NCBI RefSeq assembly: GCF_020164555.1
Contig: NZ_JAIQZB010000011.1
Location: 1-64,000, forward strand
Reading direction: 5' to 3'
Length of the DNA stretch: 64,000 nucleotides
From: Salegentibacter lacus
GTDB taxonomy: Bacteria; Bacteroidota; Bacteroidia; Flavobacteriales; Flavobacteriaceae
In this document: positions 26,041-34,708 of the stretch, in pieces
How the letters are laid out: each line of letters opens with the position of its first letter
Position numbering within the stretch: position 1 is the stretch's first letter
Made by a program: the position numbers and the translations under genes
The notes under the pieces: generated by a model
What the model saw: the letters and a program-made list of their open reading frames with translations, nothing else
Databases searched by the model: none
What the model was told of the DNA's origin: nothing

Positions 26041-26283
26041 ATGAAAAATTTTAAGGACTTGATATTTTCCTGGTCTACTTAAGAATAAGCTGGACTTCGA
26101 TGAAAATAAAAGATCTATTATTTACAATTTAATAGAGGAAAACCACGAGGGAAGTATTTAATAAGCTCAACTTTACTACCGGAAAATTTTACTGAAAAAT
26201 CAGGTGATTTTTAATCTCTCAATAATATATGTAAATATGCCGCCGATGAAATAAAAGGTCTCGGCTCCAATATCTCAGAATAG
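26041..26283 (+). pseudogene. degenerate small ORF of about 80 codons
   Basis: ATG 26041 opens MKNFKDLIF and then stops. One base out of frame the text continues PGLLKNKLDFDENKRSIIYN and NLIEENHEG, then returns to the first frame for KYLISSTLLPENFTEKSGDF, an in-frame TAA, and SLNNICKYAADEIKGLGSN up to TAG 26281. This reads like one coding sequence broken by two frameshifts and one stop. The protein family is not recognised. It is based on coding-like text only, so confidence is low. Confidence 0.35.
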
Positions 26284-26574
26284 TCCTATTCTTCATTCTC
26301 CATATAATTATAAATTATGAATAATTGGGAAATCATCATTTTTTTATAATTAAAAATCATAAATACGGATGCCTTTCAGTTAAATGGATGTTAATCTATC
26401 CCCCAGGGTTATCACCTCTAGAAGTCTGGCTACATTCGAATACTATCAACCAAACAGAAATATAATTACTTGATTTACACCACCTTTTATCTTCGAATCC
26501 TCCGGCTTTCCATATCAAACACAACTTTGTTGGAAACTTACTCTTCACTCTTGTGTGGATCTGCGAACACGGAT
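26284..26574. other. AT-rich intergenic region with second direct repeat
   Basis: This stretch of almost 300 bases holds the second copy of the direct repeat (26331-26396). A promoter-like pair, TTG at 26470 and TATCTTCG at 26489 (16-bp spacing, one mismatch in -7), could drive the gene at 26575. I see no RNA gene or terminator here. Confidence 0.5.
26331..26396 (+). repeat. diverged direct repeat, copy 2
   Basis: Matches copy 1 at 25952-26016 (see there) in sequence blocks and spacing. It lies about 75-140 bp before the promoter-like pair of the orphan gene at 26575, so it may be an operator shared with the S24-type repressor gene. Confidence 0.5.
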
Positions 26575-26916
26575 ATGAATTTGAAGAAAAACAACATCGC
26601 TATGCGAAAGGGGTTGCGTGAAAATATAAAATTTGAGTTGGAGGAATGTATAGGCGGATCTTATTTTACCAATAAAAAATGCCCTCTCAACAAGCTTAGT
26701 ATATCCTGTTTACTATCTCTTGTAAAAGTGGATACTTTTCTACAGGATTCTTTTTCCTTCGCTCCCAATGAATGGGATAAATGTCATAACTGTGAATTAG
26801 AAAATGTAGGTCAGTATTATAATTTATTATATACCGAAAACCTTCCGCACAATATAACCGAACTGTTGCTCGAACAGAAAGATAAAATTGAAAGCTATTT
26901 GATTAAAGATTTATGA
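26575..26916 (+). CDS. hypothetical protein with four to five cysteines
   Basis: 113 aa from ATG 26575 (MNLKKNNIAM); a second ATG at 26602 would give 104 aa. The frame is open upstream to 26470, but that part lies in the promoter-like pair. Cysteines occur in EECIGG, KKCPLNK, ISCLLS and DKCHNCELE, a CxxC-like end that might bind a metal. No signal peptide or membrane segment. A strong terminator follows. It is next to the S24-type repressor and a degraded gene, so it could be an accessory gene under its control. Not recognised. Confidence 0.6.
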   Translation: MNLKKNNIAMRKGLRENIKFELEECIGGSYFTNKKCPLNKLSISCLLSLVKVDTFLQDSFSFAPNEWDKCHNCELENVGQYYNLLYTENLPHNITELLLEQKDKIESYLIKDL

Positions 26917-26952
26917 TTGGCTGTTAACGATTGGGGCATTAACAGTCAGTCA

Positions 26953-26985
26953 AAAACCTCGAAGTTTTCTTCGGGGTTTTTTTAT
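26953..26985. terminator. bidirectional terminator
   Basis: AAAACCTCGAAG pairs with CTTCGGGGTTTT around a TTTT loop, with T-runs on both strands. It separates the orphan gene (plus) from the TlpA-like gene (minus). Confidence 0.85.
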
Positions 26986-27011
26986 TTAAAACTTAAAACC
27001 TGGTTTGATAG

Positions 27012-27575
27012 TTATTCTACCAACAACCCGTCAATAATGTTTCTAAAAGTCTGACTATTCCAATCTGCGGCACCTTTTTTATCAACTACAATGGTTCCGT
27101 TCTTATCAATTACATAAGTAGAAGGCAAGGTATAACCATCTAAAGGTTTGGGATCTTCAGAAAGCATCCGGTAACTGGAAAAGCGATAGCCTTTACGCTT
27201 CAGAAAATTATTAGTGGTTTCGTGATCTTCTCCGGAAATAAAATAAAATTCCACTTCATCTTTATAATCGGTATAAAGTTCCTGGAAACTTGGCATTTCA
27301 GCAATACAGGGAGGACACCAGGTGGCCCAATAGTTTACAATAATCACTTTTCCTTTGGATTCAGCAAAATCAACTCTATTCCCATCTTTTGTTTCCAGGG
27401 TCCAATTGTAAGTTTCCAGTTCTTTCCTGTCTTCTTCATCGGTAACCGAAGGGCTAAATGCAAAAATCTTATTCACCACAATTTGAATGGGTTTTCGGGT
27501 TTGCGGGATAATCAAAACAAGGATTAAAACAATAAATATTATGTTGGCCCACTGGTTACTGAAAAGTTTTTTCAT
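27012..27575 (-). CDS. TlpA-family membrane-anchored thioredoxin
   Basis: 187 aa. N-terminal membrane anchor (about residues 10-25), then a periplasmic thioredoxin-like domain with the active site ATWCPPC (Cys87, Cys90) and the cis-Pro in TLPSTYVIDK. It probably reduces disulfides or serves cytochrome maturation in the periplasm. A 155-bp gap to the aconitase gene contains that gene's terminator. The target is not known. Confidence 0.92.
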   Translation of the reverse strand: MKKLFSNQWANIIFIVLILVLIIPQTRKPIQIVVNKIFAFSPSVTDEEDRKELETYNWTLETKDGNRVDFAESKGKVIIVNYWATWCPPCIAEMPSFQELYTDYKDEVEFYFISGEDHETTNNFLKRKGYRFSSYRMLSEDPKPLDGYTLPSTYVIDKNGTIVVDKKGAADWNSQTFRNIIDGLLVE

Positions 27576-27636
27576 TGCTGAATTTTAATACTTAGACGTA
27601 GAGAACAAAGGTACTTAACATCTGAATTTTGAGCAT

Positions 27637-27704
27637 AAAAAAAGAGGCTGATTAATTGTAATCGCTCCGCCCTTCTAAGGTGTGCAAAAAATTAATCAGC
27701 CTCT
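27637..27704 (-). terminator. aconitase terminator with long loop
   Basis: On the minus strand AGAGGCTGATTAATT pairs perfectly with AATTAATCAGCCTCT, followed by T7. The loop is about 32 nt, unusually long for a terminator. It lies 27 bp after the aconitase stop. Confidence 0.75.
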
Positions 27705-27730
27705 ATAAATTAATAATTTTCTAAACTTAA

Positions 27731-29998
27731 TTAAGCAGCGTTTTGCTTCTTTATTAAGTTTAATGCTGAACCATGTTTATACCACTCAATTTGAGGTTCG
27801 TTATAAGTATGGTTTGTTTTTATGGTGTCTTTACTACCATCAGCATGTACAATCTCTACAGTAATTTGCTTATCTGGAGCAAAACCTTCAAGATCTATAA
27901 AGTTAAAGGTATCGTCTTCCTGAATAAGGTCGTAATCGGCTTCATTATCGAAAGTCAATCCTAACATACCTTGCTTTTTAAGGTTGGTTTCGTGAATACG
28001 GGCAAAAGATTTTACCAATACCACTTTCACTCCAAGGTGACGAGGCTCCATAGCCGCGTGCTCTCTTGAAGAACCTTCACCATAGTTATGATCTCCTACC
28101 ACAACGGTTGGAACACCTTCTTTTTTATATGCACGTTGTACAGCGGGAACGCCATCGTACTCACCGTTTAGTTGGCTCTTTACAAAGTTTGTCTTTTTAT
28201 TGAAGGCGTTAATCGCTCCAATAAGACAGTTATTAGAAATATTATCTAAGTGCCCTCTGTAACGCAACCACGGTCCTGCCATAGAAATATGGTCGGTAGT
28301 ACATTTTCCAAAAGCTTTAATAAGCAATTTAGCTCCGGTAAGGTTTTTACCGTCCCAGGGCTCAAACGGAGTTAATAATTGCAGTCTTTCACTATCTTCA
28401 GCTACTTTCACTTCAACAGTTGCTCCATCTTCGTTTGGTGCGATATATCCAGGATCTTCAACTGCAAAACCTTTGGTTGGCAATTCAATTCCTGTTGGCT
28501 CGTCTAACATTACTTCTTCACCGTCCTCGTTCATCAATTTATCACGAGTAGGATCAAAATCCAAACGTCCTGAAATTGCAATTGCGGCTACCATTTCTGG
28601 AGAACCTACAAAGGCGTGTGTGTTTGGATTACCATCGGCACGTTTAGAGAAATTACGGTTAAAAGAATGTACAATTGTATTCTTTTCCTCACCTTTTCTG
28701 TCGCTACGATCCCATTGTCCAATACAAGGTCCGCAGGCATTTGTAAAAATTGTTGCATCAAGATCTTCAAAAATTTGAAGTAGTCCATCACGCTCTGCCG
28801 TAAAACGAATTGTTTCTGATCCCGGGTTAATACCAAAATCAGATTTCGCCTTTACTTTTTTATCTACCGCTTGTTTAGCGATTGAAGCCGCACGCGTAAG
28901 ATCTTCGTAAGAAGAGTTGGTACAAGAACCTATTAATCCCCAATCTACGTTAATTGGCCAGTCGTTTTCTTTTGCTTTAGCGCCCATTTCAGAAATAGGT
29001 GTTGCTAAATCCGGAGTAAACGGCCCGTTAAGGTGAGGCTTTAATTCAGAAAGATTAATTTCGATTAATTCATCAAAATATTGCTCCGGGTTTGCGTAAA
29101 CCTCATCATCTCCTGTTAGGTGTTCGCTAACCTGGTTTGCTGCATCAGCAACATCTGCACGGTTTGTAGCACGCAGGTAACGGTCCATAGATTCATCATA
29201 ACCAAAAGTTGAAGTGGTTGCACCAACTTCAGCCCCCATATTACAAATGGTTCCTTTTCCGGTAGCCGACATAGATCGGGCACCTTCACCAAAATATTCT
29301 ATAATTGCTCCGGTTCCACCTTTTACGGTAAGAATTCCGGCTACTTTTAAAATCACATCTTTTGCGGCAGTCCATCCAGAAAGGCTTCCGGTTAGTTTAA
29401 CCCCAATAAGTTTTGGAAATTTAAGTTCCCACGGCATTCCGGCCATTACATCTACCGCATCTGCTCCACCAACACCAATGGCAACCATTCCAAGTCCGCC
29501 AGCATTTACTGTGTGAGAATCGGTACCAATCATCATTCCTCCAGGGAATGCGTAGTTTTCTAATACAACCTGGTGAATAATTCCTGCACCGGGTTTCCAG
29601 AAACCAATTCCGTATTTGTTGGAAACAGATTCAAGAAAATCAAAAACTTCGCTACTAGATTTATTGGCAGCCTGCAAATCTATTGCGGCTCCCATTTTGG
29701 CCTGGATAAGGTGATCACAATGCACCGTAGTTGGTACAGCAACCTGTTTTTTCCCGGCCTGCATAAATTGCAATAAAGCCATTTGGGCGGTTGCATCCTG
29801 GCAGGCAATCCTGTCTGGTGAAAATTCTACATAGTCTTTACCTCTTGTGTAGGCCTCTTTGGCCGCCCCATCCCATAAATGCGAATAAAGGATTTTTTCT
29901 GAAAGGGTTAAAGGTTTCCCAACCACCTCACGTGCAGTATTCACACGTTCGGCCATCTGGCTGTAAACCTTCTTGATCATATCAATATCGTATGCCAT
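27731..29998 (-). CDS. aconitate hydratase (mitochondrial type)
   Basis: 755 aa. Fe-S enzyme interconverting citrate and isocitrate. Cluster ligands are in [11 protein letters not shown] and [13 protein letters not shown]. The substrate-binding and swivel regions are [21 protein letters not shown] and [15 protein letters not shown]. The length and layout match the mitochondrial-type aconitase, not AcnA (about 890) or AcnB (about 860). The start is ATG 29998 ([15 protein letters not shown]). A minus-strand TAAATTTG (30036-30029) is the likely -7 element. It stands alone. Confidence 0.95.
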   Translation of the reverse strand: MAYDIDMIKKVYSQMAERVNTAREVVGKPLTLSEKILYSHLWDGAAKEAYTRGKDYVEFSPDRIACQDATAQMALLQFMQAGKKQVAVPTTVHCDHLIQAKMGAAIDLQAANKSSSEVFDFLESVSNKYGIGFWKPGAGIIHQVVLENYAFPGGMMIGTDSHTVNAGGLGMVAIGVGGADAVDVMAGMPWELKFPKLIGVKLTGSLSGWTAAKDVILKVAGILTVKGGTGAIIEYFGEGARSMSATGKGTICNMGAEVGATTSTFGYDESMDRYLRATNRADVADAANQVSEHLTGDDEVYANPEQYFDELIEINLSELKPHLNGPFTPDLATPISEMGAKAKENDWPINVDWGLIGSCTNSSYEDLTRAASIAKQAVDKKVKAKSDFGINPGSETIRFTAERDGLLQIFEDLDATIFTNACGPCIGQWDRSDRKGEEKNTIVHSFNRNFSKRADGNPNTHAFVGSPEMVAAIAISGRLDFDPTRDKLMNEDGEEVMLDEPTGIELPTKGFAVEDPGYIAPNEDGATVEVKVAEDSERLQLLTPFEPWDGKNLTGAKLLIKAFGKCTTDHISMAGPWLRYRGHLDNISNNCLIGAINAFNKKTNFVKSQLNGEYDGVPAVQRAYKKEGVPTVVVGDHNYGEGSSREHAAMEPRHLGVKVVLVKSFARIHETNLKKQGMLGLTFDNEADYDLIQEDDTFNFIDLEGFAPDKQITVEIVHADGSKDTIKTNHTYNEPQIEWYKHGSALNLIKKQNAA

Positions 29999-30254
29999 AT
30001 TATTGTGTATTTGTTCTAAAAAGTCTCGCAAATTTAAGGATTTCGAACGGATTTTGAAAATAAGAGGTGATTATCAAAATTTAATGAAAATAATTTTGCA
30101 TTTCATAATTTATGATACTTAAAATTTAACTAAATATAATTTAATGGTTGAATATTATGAATTTCACAAATTAAAGAAAATGAATTGTAAAAAAATCAAT
30201 GAGTAAGAGGAAAGAAAACAAAATTTAAACCCATTCTTGATAAGGAAACGCTAT

Positions 30255-30572
30255 CTAAGATCGTTTAGAGTTTCTAAACATATTATTTTGAAGATGTAGT
30301 ATTTTTTTTCTTCGGAATAAATAAACCACCGGCGCGAAAAAAGGAAGTAAAAACATAGAAACGATCCAAAAGGTTTTATTGTGTAATTTTTGCTGAATCA
30401 TATCTATAAGTATAAATAGCCAGAATACAAAAAGAATTCCAACGGCTGTCCAGTTTAGGAAACTACTTACCTCTTTATCTAAATCTAAAATATTAGTAAA
30501 AAAATCCCTTCCCCATAAAATATAGAAAAGCACACTTATTAAGACCCGGTATTTAACAAAGGTTTTAATCAT
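30255..30572 (-). CDS. small membrane protein next to moxR
   Basis: 105 aa with three hydrophobic segments (about residues 10-20, 40-60 and 70-90) and a basic end KRS. The segment TFWIVSMFLLPFFAPVVYLF is like the PLDc_N (phospholipase D-nuclease N-terminal) type of short membrane protein. Its ATG (30572-30570) shares one base with the TGA of moxR, so translation is coupled. Function unknown; a partner of MoxR is possible. Confidence 0.65.
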   Translation of the reverse strand: MIKTFVKYRVLISVLFYILWGRDFFTNILDLDKEVSSFLNWTAVGILFVFWLFILIDMIQQKLHNKTFWIVSMFLLPFFAPVVYLFRRKKILHLQNNMFRNSKRS

Positions 30573-31525
30573 CAATAAAGATCCCTGATAATTTTTTCTT
30601 CTGAAATCCCTTCAGCTTCAGCTTTATAGTTTTTAATTATTCTGTGGCGTAAAATTCCAATAGCTACGGCCTGAACATCTTCAATGTCGGGTGAAAATTT
30701 TCCATTTACCGCGGCGTGAGATTTAGCGGCAAGGATTAGGTTTTGTGAAGCTCTTGGGCCTGCACCCCAATCGAGGTAATTCTTAACAAATTCGGGAGCT
30801 TCATCAGCAGCTGGCCTGGTTTTTCCTACTAGCCTAACCGCGTATTCTATCACATTATCCGCAACAGGAATTCTTCGAATCAATTGCTGAATTTCTACGA
30901 TTTCTTCCGCAGAAAACAAAGCATTTATCTTTTGTGTTTTATCTGAAGTTGTACTTTTTACCACATCTACTTCTTCCTGAAAGCTTGGATATTCCAGTAG
31001 AATAGAAAACATAAACCGGTCTAACTGAGCTTCGGGCAAAGGATAGGTTCCCTCTTGCTCTATCGGGTTTTGGGTAGCTAGCACAAAATAAGGGTTGGCT
31101 AACTGATGATTATGCCCTGCTACAGTCACTGATCGTTCCTGCATAGCCTCTAAAAGAGCTGCCTGGGTTTTAGGAGGAGTTCTATTAATTTCGTCGGCAA
31201 GAACAATATTTGAAAACACCGGGCCTTTTATAAATTTAAACGTCCTGTTTTCGTCCAGGATCTCTGCCCCAAGAATATCGCTGGGCATTAGATCTGGGGT
31301 GAATTGTATTCTTTTAAAATCTAAGCCCAAAGCCTGGGAAATAGTATTTACCATCAAGGTTTTGGCTAAACCGGGAACCCCAACCAGCAACGAATGCCCT
31401 CCTGAAAAAACCGAAAGCAGGATCTGGTCTATAACCACATCCTGCCCTACTATTATTTTGGCAATTTCTTTTTTTAAATCCTGATGTTTAACCACCAGTT
31501 TTTCTACAAGAGCAACGTCTGACAT
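30572..31525 (-). CDS. MoxR-family AAA+ ATPase
   Basis: 317 aa, usual length. Walker A GVPGLAKT, Walker B VLADEINRTPPKTQ, sensor region VLATQNPIEQEGTYPLPEAQLDR. MoxR ATPases act as chaperones that help assemble or activate proteins with a VWA domain or cofactors. No VWA gene follows within the window, which is unlike the usual moxR-DUF58-VWA order. It shares an operon with the two folding-factor genes upstream. Confidence 0.93.
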   Translation of the reverse strand: MSDVALVEKLVVKHQDLKKEIAKIIVGQDVVIDQILLSVFSGGHSLLVGVPGLAKTLMVNTISQALGLDFKRIQFTPDLMPSDILGAEILDENRTFKFIKGPVFSNIVLADEINRTPPKTQAALLEAMQERSVTVAGHNHQLANPYFVLATQNPIEQEGTYPLPEAQLDRFMFSILLEYPSFQEEVDVVKSTTSDKTQKINALFSAEEIVEIQQLIRRIPVADNVIEYAVRLVGKTRPAADEAPEFVKNYLDWGAGPRASQNLILAAKSHAAVNGKFSPDIEDVQAVAIGILRHRIIKNYKAEAEGISEEKIIRDLY

Positions 31526-31535
31526 TGATAAAATG

Positions 31536-32981
31536 CTATTTTTTTAACCAGTTACTGCTATACTCGCAGTCTTTAAACTTTCCGTTCACTTTAATATAGG
31601 TGTCCCCTATCTTTTCTTTCTGCCACTCTTCTATAACTTCTAACTGTTTATCGCGTAGTGCTAGTTCTTTGATCTTAGTGAAATCTGTTGCGTAATTAGC
31701 TTCGTGCTCTGCGATTCTTTTATTTACTTTGATCAACTTAAAGAATGGACGACCGGTTCTATCCTGATCACGCATTCTTAAAGACAATTCGCCTTCCTGT
31801 AATTCCCCAACTTCATCATACAATTTAGGGTCTATCTTAGAAAGCTCAAAACGTGTGTCGCCGGTTCTGGGGTTAATAAGTTTACCACCATCTCCTCGGG
31901 TTTCTTCTTCATCAGAAAATTCACGAGCGGCTTCAGCAAAATCTAAAACGCCTTCGTCTACTCTTTTTCTTATACTATCTATTTTTGCTTTAGCTTCTTC
32001 AACAGAAGCATTGGTAACGTCCGGGATAAGTAGAATATGTCTTAAATCTACGTTTTGCCCTCTAATTCTATCTATCTGGATAATATGATAACCAAATTCG
32101 GTTTCAAAAGGTTCGCTTACTTCTCCTGCCTGAAGGCTAAAAGCAACATCCTTAAATTCTTTTACAAAATTATCTTTTCTTGAGAGAGAAATTCTACCAC
32201 CATCCTTGGCACTTCCAGGATCTTGTGAGTACAAAATGGCCTTGGTGGCAAAACTGGCATCATTATCTAAAACATCTGCCCTAAAATCGTTCAAACGATC
32301 TATTACTTTTTGCTTTTCACTTTCTGGAATTCCAGGCTCAACTACAATTTGAGAAAGCTCAATTTCTTCACCGAAAACTGGGAGTTCATCTTCCGGAATA
32401 CTTTCGTAATAGGCTCTTACTTCTTCTGGAGTAATTTCTACAGTTTCAACAATTTGTTGTTGCATTCGGCTGGCCAGCTGCCGCTCTTTATTAAGCTCGA
32501 ATAATTCGCTTCTAAATTCAGCTTCGTTTTCCTTGTTATAGAATTCAAGGACTTTTTCCATGGAACCAACCTGGCGTACCATTTCAGAAATTTGCTGATC
32601 TATATAACTATTAACCTCAGCATCCATAACGATAATACTATCCTGAATGGCGTGGTGTGCATAAAGTTTGTTTTCCATAAGAGAACCTGCAAGCTGGCAA
32701 TCGGTAACATCTGCTGTAGACATTCCCTGGCTTTGCATATCCTTGTACATCATATCTACATCGCTATCAAGAATAATATAATCGCCAATTACGGCAGCAA
32801 TTCCATCCACCTTTCTACGCTCTGAGCTATTGGTTTCGGCAACGGTATTTTGTGCGATTTCATCTTCCGGCTGTATTGAAGTACTATCGGTTACAATCAC
32901 ATCTTGTGAATAACCGGTAAAACCGATTAAAACGGCCAAAAGAAAGCCGGTATTTTTAATTATAGATTTCAAATTGTTCAT
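31536..32981 (-). CDS. SurA-like peptidyl-prolyl isomerase with two parvulin domains
   Basis: 481 aa. Signal peptide (GFLLAVLIGFTGYSQ), a SurA N-terminal-type helical domain from about residue 55, and two PpiC/parvulin domains (about 170-275 and 290-390; motifs GRISLSRKDNFVKEFKDVAFSL and DLRHILLIPD). It should fold outer-membrane proteins in the periplasm. ATG 32981 (MNNLKSIIKN) overlaps the end of the upstream gene by 26 bp, so translation is coupled. Downstream moxR starts 10 bp later. Confidence 0.92.
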   Translation of the reverse strand: MNNLKSIIKNTGFLLAVLIGFTGYSQDVIVTDSTSIQPEDEIAQNTVAETNSSERRKVDGIAAVIGDYIILDSDVDMMYKDMQSQGMSTADVTDCQLAGSLMENKLYAHHAIQDSIIVMDAEVNSYIDQQISEMVRQVGSMEKVLEFYNKENEAEFRSELFELNKERQLASRMQQQIVETVEITPEEVRAYYESIPEDELPVFGEEIELSQIVVEPGIPESEKQKVIDRLNDFRADVLDNDASFATKAILYSQDPGSAKDGGRISLSRKDNFVKEFKDVAFSLQAGEVSEPFETEFGYHIIQIDRIRGQNVDLRHILLIPDVTNASVEEAKAKIDSIRKRVDEGVLDFAEAAREFSDEEETRGDGGKLINPRTGDTRFELSKIDPKLYDEVGELQEGELSLRMRDQDRTGRPFFKLIKVNKRIAEHEANYATDFTKIKELALRDKQLEVIEEWQKEKIGDTYIKVNGKFKDCEYSSNWLKK

Positions 32982-33822
32982 TTTTAATTGCATCTTTTGT
33001 AATATCTTTTTCCAGTTCTTTTATTAAATTTCGTTTTCGCTTGTTAAGCAAAATCCTTTCTATGGTAGGCTCTGCATATTCAAATGGAGCGTCCTGGCCA
33101 TGTTCTAAAACATCATTTACGTAGATCAAATATACACCTAATGAATCTTCTACCTGAAGAAAATTGGATTTGTTTAATAGATTATCCCTATCATTAGATG
33201 ATAAAGCGGGAATTTTATCGTAAACCGTCTTTATCTTTACCCAAACCGAATCGTTTAAAGAATAATTTTTAAACTGAAGCGATAGTTTATCCAACTCTTC
33301 TTTATCCTCTTCATTAAAGCGTTTGAGGGAGGATTTTATTTCATCTAAATTAGTATTACCTTCAGCCAGGCTTACATACCTTAATTTCAATAAATCTTCA
33401 GTAAGTTTAAAATTGCCTTTATTTTCTTCAAAATAAATCTTCTTCTCTTCTTTCGTTAAACTACTATCTAACTGCCTTCCTACTACTGCATCTTTATATG
33501 CACTTGTATACAGTTCATTTTTATAATTTTCTATTAAATCTCTAAACTCCCTTTGCTGACTTTCTGGAAGATTTAATTGCGCCCTGTCTATAAGTAATTG
33601 CTGTGTAGCCCATCGGGTAATATAGTTAGACACAATAAGAGAACTATCTTCTTTAGAGGTGTTTTCGTTTATTAAAGCATTAATGTCTTCTTCATACAAA
33701 TAAGAATCGTTAACCCTTACTATTACCTTACGTTCTTCTTCTTTTTCAAAATAAGAACAACCTGCGAGTAAAAAACCGGCTACAAATAAACCTATAAAAA
33801 GCGGTGATATCTTCAAATTCAT
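32956..33822 (-). CDS. parvulin-like lipoprotein folding factor
   Basis: 288 aa. Lipoprotein with lipobox LAGC (Cys22). The N-terminal VIVRVNDSYLYEEDINALI resembles the SurA/PrsA chaperone domain. I see no clear parvulin active site, so it may be a chaperone only. Operon with the SurA-like gene, moxR and the small membrane protein. Expression likely starts at the promoter 33916-33887. Confidence 0.75.
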   Translation of the reverse strand: MNLKISPLFIGLFVAGFLLAGCSYFEKEEERKVIVRVNDSYLYEEDINALINENTSKEDSSLIVSNYITRWATQQLLIDRAQLNLPESQQREFRDLIENYKNELYTSAYKDAVVGRQLDSSLTKEEKKIYFEENKGNFKLTEDLLKLRYVSLAEGNTNLDEIKSSLKRFNEEDKEELDKLSLQFKNYSLNDSVWVKIKTVYDKIPALSSNDRDNLLNKSNFLQVEDSLGVYLIYVNDVLEHGQDAPFEYAEPTIERILLNKRKRNLIKELEKDITKDAIKNEQFEIYN

Positions 33823-33886
33823 TAAGTTGAGATAGCAATTTACATACCATTTTCAAATGACTAACAGCCTGTAATTTGCGCGTAGG

Positions 33887-33916
33887 CAAAAATAAGAATT
33901 CCTGTAGGTTCTACAA
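33887..33916 (-). promoter_or_regulatory. promoter of the chaperone-moxR operon
   Basis: TATTTTTG on the minus strand (33887-33894) and TTG (33914-33916) with a 19-bp spacer match the consensus. The first gene starts 65 bp downstream. Confidence 0.75.
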
Positions 33917-34083
33917 GCTTATGCTTAAACGATTATAAGCATCCAAAAATTATAGTTTTAAAATGAATTTTTCGAAGTATTTTAAGTCCCATAGATTGGG
34001 AAGTAATTCAAACCCTATAACCGAAGTGTTTGAACAGTAAAATAGTTTTAAGAGATTTAGTATGAATAATTAAAAGCTGCTAT

Positions 34084-34091
34084 TATATTTG
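34084..34091 (+). promoter_or_regulatory. ompH promoter, -7 element
   Basis: TATATTTG, an exact -7 consensus, 17 bp before the ATG. A clear -33 TTG was not found at the usual distance. The 190-bp region before it, back to the divergent promoter, shows no other feature. Confidence 0.55.
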
Positions 34092-34108
34092 TCAAAAACA
34101 ATATTATT

Positions 34109-34633
34109 ATGATACGCAGCAGTTTATTAATTGCTTTTTTATGTTTTAGCGTTCTTGTTAACGCACAAACAAAAGTAGGAACCATAGACACCGATTACAT
34201 TCTTGCGCAAATGCCGGAAATGCAAGAGGTAAATGAAGGATTAAAAGCCTACGATCAACAATTACAACAGGATTTTCAGGGGAATGTTCAAAAGTATGAC
34301 ACCCTGGTAAAAACCTATCAGGCAAATGCCGCAAGCCTGGCCGATGATGCCCGCCAGCAAAGTGAATCTGAAATTATAGAACTGGAAAACCAGATTAAAC
34401 AATTTAGACAAAGAGCCCAGGTTATGATGCAAATGCGCAGAAATGAACTAACCGATCCGCTTTATGAAAAGATTGATGCCGCAATGCGGGCTGTAATTCA
34501 GGAAGAAGGCTTTACGCAAATTCTGCACGCCGGCGGAAACAGCCTTGCTTTTTCTGCCCAGGATTATGATATTACCGAAAAGGTAATGACGAAAATGGGA
34601 ATTGAAATTCCTGCCCCTGCTGAAGAAGAGTAG
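34109..34633 (+). CDS. OmpH/Skp family periplasmic chaperone
   Basis: 174 aa. Signal peptide MIRSSLLIAFLCFSVLVNAQ, then the family start KVGTIDTDYILAQMPEM and a long coiled coil (about residues 35-120) typical of the Skp tentacles. Skp trimers hold unfolded outer-membrane proteins in the periplasm. It is divergent from the SurA-like/lipoprotein operon, so both major chaperone pathways are grouped here. Followed by a bidirectional terminator. Confidence 0.9.
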   Translation: MIRSSLLIAFLCFSVLVNAQTKVGTIDTDYILAQMPEMQEVNEGLKAYDQQLQQDFQGNVQKYDTLVKTYQANAASLADDARQQSESEIIELENQIKQFRQRAQVMMQMRRNELTDPLYEKIDAAMRAVIQEEGFTQILHAGGNSLAFSAQDYDITEKVMTKMGIEIPAPAEEE

Positions 34634-34652
34634 TTTATAGTGAAACCGAGAT

Positions 34653-34692
34653 AAAAAAGTAGACCCCACAAATCTGTGGGATCTACTTTTTT
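34653..34692. terminator. bidirectional terminator between ompH and guaB
   Basis: AAAAAAGTAGA-CCCACA pairs with TGTGGG-ATCTACTTTTTT around a short AATC loop; both strands end in a T-run, so it ends ompH and guaB transcripts. Confidence 0.9.
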
Positions 34693-34708
34693 GATTAAAG
34701 CAACAAAA

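Noticed and set aside
27637-27704. Regulatory RNA between aconitase and the TlpA gene
   Set aside because: A single long stem with a T-run just after the aconitase stop is better explained as its terminator, despite the long loop.
28473-29516. Open frames on the plus strand across aconitase
   Set aside because: Antisense shadows of a well-conserved gene, with no own promoter or family match.
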